Positions 1 through 6,335 of a stretch of 6,668 nt of DNA are shown here, piece after piece (positions within the stretch are counted from its first letter, which is position 1; each line of letters begins with the position of its first letter). Position numbers and translations under genes: made by a program. Source of the DNA: an uncultured Brevundimonas sp. (GTDB lineage: Bacteria; Pseudomonadota; Alphaproteobacteria; Caulobacterales; Caulobacteraceae); NCBI GenBank assembly GCA_946481425.1, contig CAMLNT010000135.1, positions 1-6,668 of the forward strand, in the 5' to 3' direction. A model generated the notes under the pieces. It worked only from the letters and a program-made list of their open reading frames with translations, was not told where the DNA came from and made no database searches.

Positions 1-772
1 TGGCGCAGACGATGGCCGGATCGCCACCGAACTCCAGCACCACGATCGGCAGGCCCACCGCCGCGGTCATCACCGGAAACGCTGCGAACGCATTGCCCAT
101 GATGAAGGTGAAGGCGGCCATGCCCACGCAATAGACGATCACCGCCACCAGTCTCAGGTCGAGCGGAAGATACTGGGTCAGGACCTCGCCCACCCGGTCG
201 CCCAGCCCCGCCAGGGCGAAGACCGCGCCCAGGGCCGCCAGGGTCTGGGGCAGGATGCCGGCCCAGCCGACCTGGTCCATCAGCCGTCGGCCCTCCTGCA
301 GCGGGACCATGGGCGCGGGCTTCAGCCAAGCAACCGCTACCGTCAGGGCCACGACCACGCCGAGCGCCAGAGCGATAATGGTCGGCTGCTCCTCGCCGAA
401 CAGCCGCCAGCCGCCGATGTCGATCTTCTCCAGCACCAGTACGCCCAGCAGGGCCATCGCCGGAATGATGAGGGCGGGCAGGAACAGCCAGTCACCGCGC
501 CGCTCGGCGCTCGCCAGCCGCTCTTCCGGCGAGGTCGTGTCGCCCTGCCCGTGACCCAGCAGCTTCAGGCCCGCGAGAATGCCCATCAGCAGCACCAGCA
601 CCCCGTTCGCCAGGTCCGACAACCAGGAGCCGAACAGGAAACTCGTCGCCAGCAGGCCCCAGAAGGTCGCCGTGCCGAGCCGCCGATTGTGCGTCCGGTC
701 CATAAGGGTCAGGACGGAGAAGGCCGCAAACATCAGCCCGGCCAGCCAGTAGACGTGGATCAGGGTGATCAC
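1..772 (-). CDS. DUF979 family membrane permease subunit (3' part beyond window)
   Basis: About 257 residues are visible; the C-terminus lies beyond the left edge (family members are roughly 300 aa). The protein is very hydrophobic, with about eight membrane segments near residues 3-22, 34-51, 55-72, 96-115, 131-150, 170-190, 206-228 and 231-247, and a polar loop at about 75-95 rich in E and R. The conserved-looking stretch FIMGNAFAAFPVMTAAVGLP (223-242) resembles the permease core of DUF979. The start is GTG at 772: it overlaps the stop of the DUF969 gene as GTGA (769-772) and has GGGAGG at 785-780, 7 nt upstream, so translation is probably coupled. DUF969/DUF979 pairs are annotated in databases as a two-subunit 5-oxoproline transporter because they cluster with 5-oxoprolinase genes. 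The family is recognised from sequence; the substrate is inference, because the genes to the left are not visible. Confidence 0.85.
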   Translation of the reverse strand, partial: MITLIHVYWLAGLMFAAFSVLTLMDRTHNRRLGTATFWGLLATSFLFGSWLSDLANGVLVLLMGILAGLKLLGHGQGDTTSPEERLASAERRGDWLFLPALIIPAMALLGVLVLEKIDIGGWRLFGEEQPTIIALALGVVVALTVAVAWLKPAPMVPLQEGRRLMDQVGWAGILPQTLAALGAVFALAGLGDRVGEVLTQYLPLDLRLVAVIVYCVGMAAFTFIMGNAFAAFPVMTAAVGLPIVVLEFGGDPAIVCA

Positions 773-1470
773 GACCGCGCCTCCCGGCCCAGCGTCCGAT
801 CCAGCAGCAACAGCCGCGTCCCGTGGATCAGCAGCGCGACGATAGCCGTCGGAATGGCCCAGACCGACAGGTCCAGCGGCTCAACCATCACACCGTTCGC
901 CTCGAGGAAGCCCTTGATCAGCAGGATCGATGAGATGGCGATGAAGATGTCCTCGCCGAAGAACAGCGCGATGTTGTCAGCCGCCGCCGCGTGGCTGCGG
1001 ATGCGGTGCCGGGTGTCATCGGTGATGTCCGGATCGCGCGTCTCGGCAGCCGCCTCGGCCATGGGCGCGATCAGCGGCCGCACCATCTGCGGATGGCCGC
1101 CCAGCTTGGTCTGGCCCAGCGCGGAGGAAACCTGGCGCAGGATGAAATAGCCTAGCAGAATCCGCCCCGTCGTCGCCGCCCGGAACCTGGAGACCAGCAT
1201 CTTGGCCCGCTCCTGCAGGCCGTAGCGCTCCAGCACACCGATCAGCGGAAGGACGATCCAGATCACCGAGATGTAGCGGTAGTCGTTGAAGGCCTTGCCG
1301 AGCGCCGCAAGGGTGTCCACCGCCGCCTGGCCCAGTTCCATGACCCCCACGCCCGGCGCGATCGCCGCGGTCACGCCTGTGACCAGCGCCGACAACACGA
1401 TCACCACCAGCGGATTGAGCCGGAGCACAAACCCCAGCACCAGCACCGCCACGCCCAGCAACACCCACAT
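769..1470 (-). CDS. DUF969 family membrane permease subunit
   Basis: A 233-aa inner-membrane protein whose length matches DUF969. Hydrophobic segments lie near residues 2-18, 20-38, 67-83, 103-119, 165-187 and 201-222. Family-like features are the stretch NDYRYISVIWIVLPLIGVLE (62-81), the polar stretch SALGQTKLGGHPQMVRPLIA (116-135), and ADNIALFFGEDIFIA (164-178), where charged residues sit inside a membrane segment as is usual for transport proteins. The start is ATG at 1470: MWVLLGV begins directly with a membrane segment, and GGAGGAA (1485-1479) is a strong Shine-Dalgarno 8 nt upstream. The frame stays open to 1581, but the extension (37 residues) is polar, atypical and overlaps the repeat element. 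Its stop overlaps the DUF979 GTG start by 4 bases, so the two very likely form one complex. The inferred role is uptake of 5-oxoproline or a related small acid. Confidence 0.87.
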   Translation of the reverse strand: MWVLLGVAVLVLGFVLRLNPLVVIVLSALVTGVTAAIAPGVGVMELGQAAVDTLAALGKAFNDYRYISVIWIVLPLIGVLERYGLQERAKMLVSRFRAATTGRILLGYFILRQVSSALGQTKLGGHPQMVRPLIAPMAEAAAETRDPDITDDTRHRIRSHAAAADNIALFFGEDIFIAISSILLIKGFLEANGVMVEPLDLSVWAIPTAIVALLIHGTRLLLLDRTLGREARS

Positions 1471-1478
1471 GGACCCTG

Positions 1479-1485
1479 TTCCTCC
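1479..1485 (-). promoter_or_regulatory. Shine-Dalgarno of the DUF969 gene
   Basis: On the minus strand GGAGGAA lies 8 nt before the ATG at 1470. It decides this start against longer in-frame alternatives that run up to 1581. Confidence 0.75.
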
Positions 1486-1495
1486 ACTTGCCCGC

Positions 1496-1523
1496 ACCCT
1501 AGGCCATCGCACGACGTTGGAAA
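1496..1523 (-). promoter_or_regulatory. possible sigma-70 promoter for the DUF969-DUF979 operon
   Basis: Read on the minus strand, TTTCCA (1523-1518) is followed after 16 bases by TAGGGT (1501-1496). Both boxes are imperfect matches to housekeeping -35 and -10 hexamers. A start near 1489 would give a leader of about 20 nt containing the Shine-Dalgarno. This is inference from weak matches. Confidence 0.3.
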
Positions 1524-1526
1524 GGC

Positions 1527-1544
1527 CGGTTCGTCCGCGGTTCG
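1527..1544. repeat. short direct repeat CGGTTCG, one helical turn apart
   Basis: CGGTTCG occurs at 1527-1533 and again at 1538-1544, 11 bases start to start. It sits immediately upstream of the putative -35 box of the DUF969 operon, where an activator could bind. The motif is short and chance is possible. Confidence 0.3.
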
Positions 1545-1557
1545 AAGCGGGAATCGC

Positions 1558-1662
1558 CGTCACCCCGGATAAGCCACGCAAGGGCTACGATCCGGGCCTA
1601 AGCGCAAGCGGCGCCCACGAGTCTAGGTCCCGGCTCTCCGCTTCGCTCCGGCCGGGATGACG
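1558..1662. repeat. REP/BIME-like palindromic intergenic element
   Basis: The ends are inverted copies: CGTCACCCCGG (1558-1568) and CCGGGATGACG (1652-1662), differing by one G-T type mismatch. Inside are two hairpins. The first pairs CCCGGAT (1564-1570) with ATCCGGG (1590-1596), with an inner AGCC/GGCT stem (1572-1575/1583-1586). The second pairs CCCGGC (1629-1634) with GCCGGG (1651-1656) around a CTCCGCTTCGCTCCG core. This CCCGGC...CTTCGCT...GCCGGGATGACG style is what I recall from dispersed intergenic repeats of Caulobacter- and Brevundimonas-type genomes. Only one copy lies in this window, so the repetitive nature is inferred from that resemblance. Such elements can act in mRNA processing or as targets of REP-associated transposases. 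Confidence 0.6.
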
Positions 1663-1775
1663 ATAAAAGCGGGCTTGAACCGAAGCGTGTCGCCGCCTTC
1701 ATCCCCGTCCTCGCCACCACCCGCATACTCCCGCGACGACCGGTCTTTGACATCGTGAGCGTTCAACGGGCCCCC

Positions 1776-1827
1776 AGGAGGGTGTCAGTGAGTGACAGTG
1801 TCCGTGTTTCCCAGCCTGACACCTCCC
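1776..1827 (+). promoter_or_regulatory. imperfect inverted repeat enclosing a ribosome binding site
   Basis: GGTGTCAG (1781-1788) is the reverse complement of CTGACACC (1816-1823). With one G-U pair, one mismatch and two further pairs it extends to 1777-1788/1816-1827, a 12-position stem with a 27-nt loop. The left arm contains most of the AGGAGG at 1776-1781 and the first base of the GTG at 1788, so the RNA hairpin would hide that ribosome site. At DNA level the TGTCA/TGACA half-sites (1783-1787, 1793-1797, 1817-1821) could instead form an operator. The function is unknown. Confidence 0.35.
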
Positions 1828-1913
1828 GTGGCGCTTTGGCGCGATCTGGCGCTCTGGAGCTGTGTTTTCGGACCGCCGGAGCGCCATTCCTGAACAGGCC
1901 ACCCGTGGCATGA
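1788..1913 (+). CDS. possible small protein or leader peptide, 41 aa
   Basis: A GTG start at 1788 has an ideal AGGAGG Shine-Dalgarno (1776-1781) 6 nt upstream, and the frame stays open for 41 codons to TGA at 1911. The predicted product begins MSDSVRVSQPDTSRG and carries one Cys at residue 26 and a C-terminal NRPPVA. I see no membrane segment, signal peptide or known domain. Codon use is less G/C-ending than its neighbours (25 of 41 codons), which argues against a long-established protein gene. It lies 106 bases upstream of the hydroxybutyryl-CoA dehydrogenase start on the same strand, so it could be a leader ORF for that gene, a decayed gene end or chance. The ribosome site is the main support. 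Confidence 0.3.
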   Translation: MSDSVRVSQPDTSRGALARSGALELCFRTAGAPFLNRPPVA

Positions 1914-2019
1914 AACCCCCACATCCTGCGGGAACGCCGGCGCCGCTTGCCAGCGCCGCCCGCCTTCGCCAGATTGCCGGGCCGCGTAAGCAGACGCCTT
2001 GAAGGGCGCGAAAGAGAGT

Positions 2020-2898
2020 ATGGGCGACATCAATACCGTCGGCGTCATCGGCGCCGGTCAGATGGGATCGGGCATCGCCCATGTGTGCGCACTGGGCGGC
2101 CGCGAGGTTCGCCTGCACGACATGAGCGCCGAGCGTCTGCAGGCCGCCCTCGTCGAAATCGAGAAGAACCTCGCCCGTCAGGTCGGCAAGGGCGCGATCA
2201 CTGAGGCCGACGCGAAAGCCGCCCTGTCGCGCATCACACCGACTGCCGACGCCGCCCAGGCCGGCGCCGTGGATCTGGTCATCGAGGCCGCGACGGAGGA
2301 CGAGGCGGTCAAGAAGGCCATCTTCCAGAGCCTGACGCCGCACCTGTTGCCCCAGACCATCCTGGCCTCGAACACTTCATCGATCTCGATCACCCGCCTG
2401 GCGGCCGCGACCGACCGGCCCGAGAAATTCATCGGCCTGCATTTCATGAACCCGGCGCCGATCATGCGCCTGGTCGAGATCATCCGCGGCATCGCCACGG
2501 CGCCGGCCACCTACGAGACCATCAAGGTCTTCTCAGAGAGCCTGGGCAAGGTCACCACCGACGCCGAGGACTATCCGGCGTTCATCGTGAACCGCATCCT
2601 TGTGCCGATGATCAACGAGGCCATCTACGCCCTATACGAAGGCGTTGGCGACGTCCGCTCCATCGACACCTCGCTCAAGCTCGGCGCCAACCATCCGATG
2701 GGCCCGCTGGAGCTCGGGGACTTCATGGGCCTCGACGTGGTCCTCGCCATCATGAATGTCCTCCACGACGGCATGAGCGATACCAAGTACCGCCCCTGTC
2801 CGCTGCTGGTGAAATACGTCGAGGCCGGCTGGCTCGGCCGCAAGACCGGCCGCGGCTTTTACGACTATTCCGGCCCGACGCCGGAGCCGACGCGATGA
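2020..2898 (+). CDS. hbd: 3-hydroxybutyryl-CoA dehydrogenase (3-hydroxyacyl-CoA dehydrogenase)
   Basis: A cytoplasmic 292-aa NAD-dependent enzyme that interconverts (S)-3-hydroxybutyryl-CoA and acetoacetyl-CoA, in fatty-acid, butyrate or aromatic (phenylacetate-type) degradation. The N-terminal Rossmann fold shows GAGQMG (11-16) and an acidic D34 at the end of the second strand, favouring NAD over NADP. The catalytic set aligns with clostridial Hbd: S120 in SNTSS, H141 and N144 in GLHFMNP, E153 in LVEII, and N191 in FIVNR. The C-terminal dimerisation domain has LGANHPMGPLELGDFMGLD (221-239) and ends in the typical GWLGRKTGRGFYDYS. The length is normal (280-295). ATG 2020 is preferred over an in-frame TTG at 1999 because MGDINTVGVIGAG places the Rossmann motif normally; the Shine-Dalgarno is weak (purine-rich AAAGAGAG, or GAAGGG further away). 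The stop overlaps the next start as ATGA. No etf genes precede it here. Confidence 0.95.
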   Translation: MGDINTVGVIGAGQMGSGIAHVCALGGREVRLHDMSAERLQAALVEIEKNLARQVGKGAITEADAKAALSRITPTADAAQAGAVDLVIEAATEDEAVKKAIFQSLTPHLLPQTILASNTSSISITRLAAATDRPEKFIGLHFMNPAPIMRLVEIIRGIATAPATYETIKVFSESLGKVTTDAEDYPAFIVNRILVPMINEAIYALYEGVGDVRSIDTSLKLGANHPMGPLELGDFMGLDVVLAIMNVLHDGMSDTKYRPCPLLVKYVEAGWLGRKTGRGFYDYSGPTPEPTR

Positions 2899-3551
2899 GC
2901 CGTGCGCCCGATCTGATCGAAGCGAGCCGCAAGCTGACCCAGTCGCGGGCCGCCAAGCCCTTGCGCGAAATCGCCGAGAGCAACCGTCGCCTGCCCGGCG
3001 CCGCGCCGATCCAGTGGCGCGAGAGCCCCTACCTTTGGGCGCCGGTCTCGGCCCTGGCCGCCATCGCCTGGCCGCCGATCCTGATCACCCTGCTGGTCTT
3101 CCCGCCCCAGGCCTTCACCTTCGGCCTCGACATGGACTGGCGCCTCCTGAGCCTGATCGCCGCCACACTCGGCGTCGGCGCGGGCCTGTGGCTGCTGCGG
3201 CTCGAATGGAACAAGACCCGGAAGCCAGCCACCCGGCTGGGCGTCCTGTGGCGCTTTACCCTGTTCGGCGCCGTCTTCGCCGTGGCCATGCAGCTCCTGC
3301 TCGTCCTGGCTCTGGTCATCGGCGGCTGGCTGCGCGTGACGGGACCGGCCCAGGGCCTCGGCGTCGCCGAGACGACCTTCTTTCTGTACGGGGTGGGCCT
3401 ACTGCCCGTGACCGCCCTCGTCGGCGCCGCCTACGCTGGCTGGGCGGGGCTCATGGTCGGGCTCATCGCCTTCGTGACCAAGCCTGAATCTCTGCGCACA
3501 CCGCCGCACCTGCTGCGTGGCGGACAGGACAATCCGTCAGAATCCAGCTAG
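2895..3551 (+). CDS. four-TM membrane protein of unknown function
   Basis: A 218-aa protein I do not recognise. The first ~45 residues are polar and basic (many R, K and E) and probably cytoplasmic. Four hydrophobic stretches follow at about 49-70, 84-102, 120-146 and 162-194; the last is long and Gly/Ala-rich and may be one long or two short segments. A basic loop (LEWNKTRKPATR, 103-114) separates TM2 and TM3, consistent with a cytoplasmic loop and a cytoplasmic polar C-tail. No signal peptide or catalytic motif is visible. The ATG overlaps the dehydrogenase stop (ATGA, 2895-2898), with GGAG at 2883-2886 8 nt upstream, so translation is probably coupled. This suggests co-expression with acyl-CoA metabolism but proves no function. 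Codon use matches the neighbours. Confidence 0.8.
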   Translation: MSRAPDLIEASRKLTQSRAAKPLREIAESNRRLPGAAPIQWRESPYLWAPVSALAAIAWPPILITLLVFPPQAFTFGLDMDWRLLSLIAATLGVGAGLWLLRLEWNKTRKPATRLGVLWRFTLFGAVFAVAMQLLLVLALVIGGWLRVTGPAQGLGVAETTFFLYGVGLLPVTALVGAAYAGWAGLMVGLIAFVTKPESLRTPPHLLRGGQDNPSESS

Positions 3552-3571
3552 CGTCGTTCGGTCGATCAATC

Positions 3572-3580
3572 GGGGGAGGA
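3572..3580 (+). promoter_or_regulatory. Shine-Dalgarno deciding a TTG start
   Basis: GGGGGAGGA lies just before the TTG at 3585; the GGAGG core (3575-3579) leaves a 5-nt spacer. It supports the rare TTG start of the DUF418 gene, since the next Met codon is 40 residues downstream, inside the conserved N-terminal motif. Confidence 0.75.
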
Positions 3581-3584
3581 TCGC

Positions 3585-4826
3585 TTGACCGAGACAACTG
3601 CAGCCGGGGCCGCCGTCCTTTCACCGGTCCGACGGGCCGACCGCTTCGATAGCCTGGACCTTGTCCGCGGCTTCGCGGTCCTCGGCATCCTGGCCGTCAA
3701 CGCCATGGTCTTCTTCTGGCCGCACACAGTCTCGACCGTGCCGTCCACCCAGCCCGGCTGGGACGCCGAAGCCGCCTCCGGCTGGCTGGTCATGGACGTC
3801 TTCTTCAAGGACAAGATGCGGACCCTGTTCTCGATGCTCTTCGGGGTGTCGATCTTCCTCGTCGGCGGCGACCGCTCCGATCCCGACCGGGGCAGGCTGC
3901 TGCGGTCACGCCTCTTCTGGCTGGCTCTCTTCGGCTTGGTCCACGGCGCCGCCTTCTGGTTTGGCGATATCCTGCTGCTCTACGCACTGACCGGCTTCAT
4001 CGTGCTCCTGATGCGGGGCTGGGGCCCGCGCAAGCTTCTGATGGTCGGCATCCCTCTCTATCTGATGATGTGCCTGCTGTTCGAAGGCATGTTCGTCGGG
4101 ATGCAGCAGATGCCTGCGGATCAGCTGGAGGCCGCCATGGCCCAGCAGGGGGCAGCCACCTCCCCCGAGCAGCTGGCCGAGATGATCGCCGCGATGCGCG
4201 GCGACGCGGTCTCGGTGACCCTCCACCAGTTCGGCCTGTGGGCTCAGACCGCGCCCTTCATCGTGCTCGGCTTCATCCCCATGACCATCAGCCTGATGCT
4301 GATCGGCATGGGCCTGTTCAAGGCCGGCTTCCTGGCCGGCCGGTCCCCGGCCTGGGTCTACCTGCTTTCGGTCCTGGTCGCCGGCGGCTGCCTCTGGCTC
4401 ATCTGGGGCGAGAGCAACGGCATTCTCGCCTCGGGCTTCGACTTCTTCCCGACCATGATGCGGCCCTATGCGACCTTCCTGGTTCCGCTGGTTTCGCTCG
4501 GCTATGCCAGCGTGCTGATCCTGCTCCTGAAGTTCGGCCTGAAGGCGCTCCTGCACCCACTGATCTCGGCCGGCCGCATGGCCTTCACCAACTATCTGAC
4601 CCAGACACTGATCATGACCACCATCGCCTATGGCGGGCGGGGCCTCGGCTACTACGGCGAGATCGGCTGGCCCGAGATGTGGCAGCTGATCGGCGCCGTG
4701 TGGATCGTCCAGCTGATCTGGTCGCCGATTTGGCTACATTTCTTCCGCATGGGGCCCATCGAATGGATCTGGCGCTCCCTGACCTATCGCCGCCTCCTGC
4801 CCCTGCGCCGCGAGGCGACCGCCTGA
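3585..4826 (+). CDS. DUF418 family (YeiB-like) polytopic membrane protein
   Basis: A 413-aa inner-membrane protein of the usual DUF418 length. The N-terminal segment has the diagnostic FDSLDLVRGFAVLGILAVNA (21-40), followed by KMRTLFSMLFGVSIFLVGG (77-95) and the conserved LVHGAAFWFGDILLLYALTG (118-137). The C-terminal DUF418 domain covers about 235-405: LMLIGMGLFKAGFL (237-250), SAGRMAFTNYLTQTLIM (328-344) and the closing GPIEWIWRSLTYRRLLPLR (390-408). About ten membrane segments are expected. The polar loop at 175-215 (PADQLEAAMAQQG...) matches the variable loop of the family. The family is distantly related to membrane acyltransferases (AT3/HGSNAT-like), where a conserved His is functional; H120 is a candidate. 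The function in bacteria is largely unknown. It starts at TTG 3585, 33 nt after the previous gene, and ends 35 nt before hisS. Confidence 0.88.
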   Translation: MTETTAAGAAVLSPVRRADRFDSLDLVRGFAVLGILAVNAMVFFWPHTVSTVPSTQPGWDAEAASGWLVMDVFFKDKMRTLFSMLFGVSIFLVGGDRSDPDRGRLLRSRLFWLALFGLVHGAAFWFGDILLLYALTGFIVLLMRGWGPRKLLMVGIPLYLMMCLLFEGMFVGMQQMPADQLEAAMAQQGAATSPEQLAEMIAAMRGDAVSVTLHQFGLWAQTAPFIVLGFIPMTISLMLIGMGLFKAGFLAGRSPAWVYLLSVLVAGGCLWLIWGESNGILASGFDFFPTMMRPYATFLVPLVSLGYASVLILLLKFGLKALLHPLISAGRMAFTNYLTQTLIMTTIAYGGRGLGYYGEIGWPEMWQLIGAVWIVQLIWSPIWLHFFRMGPIEWIWRSLTYRRLLPLRREATA

Positions 4827-4831
4827 TTGCC

Positions 4832-4855
4832 TTGGAGCGGGCGGCGCGCTAAGCG
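4832..4855 (+). promoter_or_regulatory. possible promoter giving a leaderless hisS mRNA
   Basis: TTGGAGC (4832-4838) and GCTAAGCG (4848-4855) resemble the Caulobacter housekeeping consensus TTGACGS-N10-14-GCTANAWC, with a spacer of 9, one base short. Transcription would start close to the ATG at 4862, giving a leaderless message. The second box overlaps the hairpin arms and loop. This is speculative. Confidence 0.2.
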
Positions 4856-4861
4856 CCGCCC
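4839..4861 (+). promoter_or_regulatory. 9-bp G/C hairpin directly abutting the hisS start codon
   Basis: GGGCGGCGC (4839-4847) pairs perfectly with GCGCCGCCC (4853-4861) around a 5-nt loop GCTAA (4848-4852). The last paired base touches the A of the ATG at 4862. No Shine-Dalgarno lies between DUF418 and hisS in the normal position, and no T-run follows, so it is not a standard terminator. In mRNA reading through from DUF418 it would hinder initiation; it may be a translational control element or a processing site. Confidence 0.5.
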
Positions 4862-6322
4862 ATGTCCGACTCCCAGGATTTCCGTCCCGAAGCCCGCAAG
4901 CCTCGCGGCCTGATCGACCGCCGCGGCCGCGACCTGGTCGCCGAGCGCCGCATCGTCTCGGCCGTCTCCGACATCTACGAGCGCTGGGGCTTCGAGCCCC
5001 TCGACACTCCGGCCATCGAGCACGCCGACGCGCTCGGCAAGTTCCTTCCCGACGCGGACCGTCCAAATGAGGGCGTGTTCGCCTTCCAGGACGACGACGA
5101 GCAGTGGCTGGCGCTCCGCTACGACCTGACTGCGCCCCTCGCCCGCTTCGCCGCCGAACATTGGCAAAGCCTGGCCAAGCCCTACCGCCGCTATGCCTTC
5201 GGGCCCGTCTGGCGCAACGAGAAGCCCGGGCCTGGCCGCTTCCGCGAGTTCATCCAGTGCGACGCCGACACGGTTGGCTCTGACCGCCCGGAGGCCGACG
5301 CCGAAATCATCGCCATGGCCGTCGAAGGCCTGACCGCCGCCGGCGTGCCCGAGGGCGGAGCAGTCGTGAAGATCAACACCCGCAAGTTGTTGAACGGCCT
5401 GTTGGATCGCTCGGGCGTCGCCGACCCCGGCCAGAAGCTGGCCGTCCTTCGGGCCATCGACAAGCTTGATCGCCTCGGCGACGACGGCGTGCGCGACCTG
5501 CTCGGCAAGGGCCGTCTGGACGAGTCCGGCGCCTTTACCAAGGGGGCAGAGCTCTCCGGTGAACAGATCGGCGCCGTCCTTACCTTCCTGACGGCCGCGG
5601 CCACGGGGCGGACAGGCGCGCTGGACACCCTCGCCAGTGTGGTCGGCGGCTCGGCGGAAGGCGACCAGGGCCTGGAGGAACTCGCCCGCATTGACTCCGC
5701 CCTGAAGGGCTTGGGGGTCGCCGAAGATCGAGCTGTGTTCGACCCCTCGGTCGTGCGCGGCCTGGAATATTACACTGGCGCGGTCTTCGAGGCGGAACTC
5801 ATCCTCAAGGGACCCGTCGAGTCGCTCAAGCTGGGCTCGGTCGGCGGCGGCGGACGCTACGACGATCTGGTCGCGCGCTTCACCGGAGAGCGGACGCCTG
5901 CGACCGGCTTTTCCTTCGGGGTCAGCCGACTGGCTGTGGCGCTTCAGACTATGCGGGACCAGGCCTCCGAGGTGCGTGGGCCGGTCGTGGTCATCGCGTT
6001 CGATGAATCCGCCATGACCGACTATTTCGCGGTGGCCTCAGAGCTTCGCCGCGCCGGGATCGCCGCCGAGGTCTATCTCGGCCGCTCCGGCATGAAGGCC
6101 CAGATGAAATACGCGGACCGCCGGCTCAGCCCCGCCGCGATCATCATAGGCGAGGACGAGCGGGCCGCCGGACAGGTCACCATCAAGGATCTGGACCTGG
6201 GGCGCGAGCTGGCGGCAAACGCGGATCTGAAGACCTGGAAGGACGAGCGTCCCGGCCAGCAGACTGTCTCGCGCAGCCTCATGGTCGACGCCGTGAAGGC
6301 CATCGTGAGCCGCCAAGGCTGA
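4862..6322 (+). CDS. hisS: histidyl-tRNA synthetase, alphaproteobacterial type
   Basis: A 486-aa class II synthetase that attaches histidine to tRNA-His in the cytoplasm, probably as a dimer. Catalytic-domain motifs: motif 1 around YERWGFEPLDTPAIE (39-53); motif 2 FGPVWRNEKPGPGRFREF (113-130); the HisRS signature VVRGLEYYTGAVFE (297-310) with R299; GSVGGGGRYDDL (325-336); and motif 3 ATGFSFGVSRL (347-357) with R356. The insertion region is about 175-285. The anticodon-binding domain follows at about 373-486 (GPVVVIAF..., YLGRSGMKAQMKYADR, IIIGEDE). It is longer than the ~420 aa of E. coli HisRS. The motif-2 loop differs from the E. coli RHERPQKGRYRQF form and matches the divergent alphaproteobacterial type. 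The start is fixed by an in-frame TAA at 4850 just upstream of the ATG. No hisZ or hisG follows. Confidence 0.96.
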   Translation: MSDSQDFRPEARKPRGLIDRRGRDLVAERRIVSAVSDIYERWGFEPLDTPAIEHADALGKFLPDADRPNEGVFAFQDDDEQWLALRYDLTAPLARFAAEHWQSLAKPYRRYAFGPVWRNEKPGPGRFREFIQCDADTVGSDRPEADAEIIAMAVEGLTAAGVPEGGAVVKINTRKLLNGLLDRSGVADPGQKLAVLRAIDKLDRLGDDGVRDLLGKGRLDESGAFTKGAELSGEQIGAVLTFLTAAATGRTGALDTLASVVGGSAEGDQGLEELARIDSALKGLGVAEDRAVFDPSVVRGLEYYTGAVFEAELILKGPVESLKLGSVGGGGRYDDLVARFTGERTPATGFSFGVSRLAVALQTMRDQASEVRGPVVVIAFDESAMTDYFAVASELRRAGIAAEVYLGRSGMKAQMKYADRRLSPAAIIIGEDERAAGQVTIKDLDLGRELAANADLKTWKDERPGQQTVSRSLMVDAVKAIVSRQG

Positions 6323-6335
6323 GTAGCCTGCCGTC

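Noticed and set aside
255..1150. Plus-strand open frames opposite the DUF979 and DUF969 genes
   Set aside because: Their products are low-complexity (Arg/Ser/Gln-rich) with no domain, while the minus strand encodes clear polytopic membrane proteins with ribosome sites and an overlapping stop/start.
1747..1752. TTGACA as a promoter for the small ORF or hbd
   Set aside because: No -10-like sequence lies 16-18 bases downstream (the region is GGCCCCC), so it is not called.
1829..1852. TGGCGC occurring three times (1829, 1837, 1847)
   Set aside because: Spacing is irregular (8 and 10 bases) and the motif is short and GC-rich; likely chance.
1999..2019. TTG start adding 7 residues to hbd
   Set aside because: No Shine-Dalgarno precedes it, and the ATG at 2020 gives the family-typical N-terminus.
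1699..2343. Minus-strand open frame of 214 codons across the intergenic region and the hbd start
   Set aside because: No recognisable domain, antisense to the conserved Rossmann motif of hbd, and explained by high GC content.
3906..4556. Minus-strand open frame of 216 codons inside the DUF418 gene
   Set aside because: A Gln/His/Glu-rich mirror of hydrophobic codons; the plus strand carries the family motifs.
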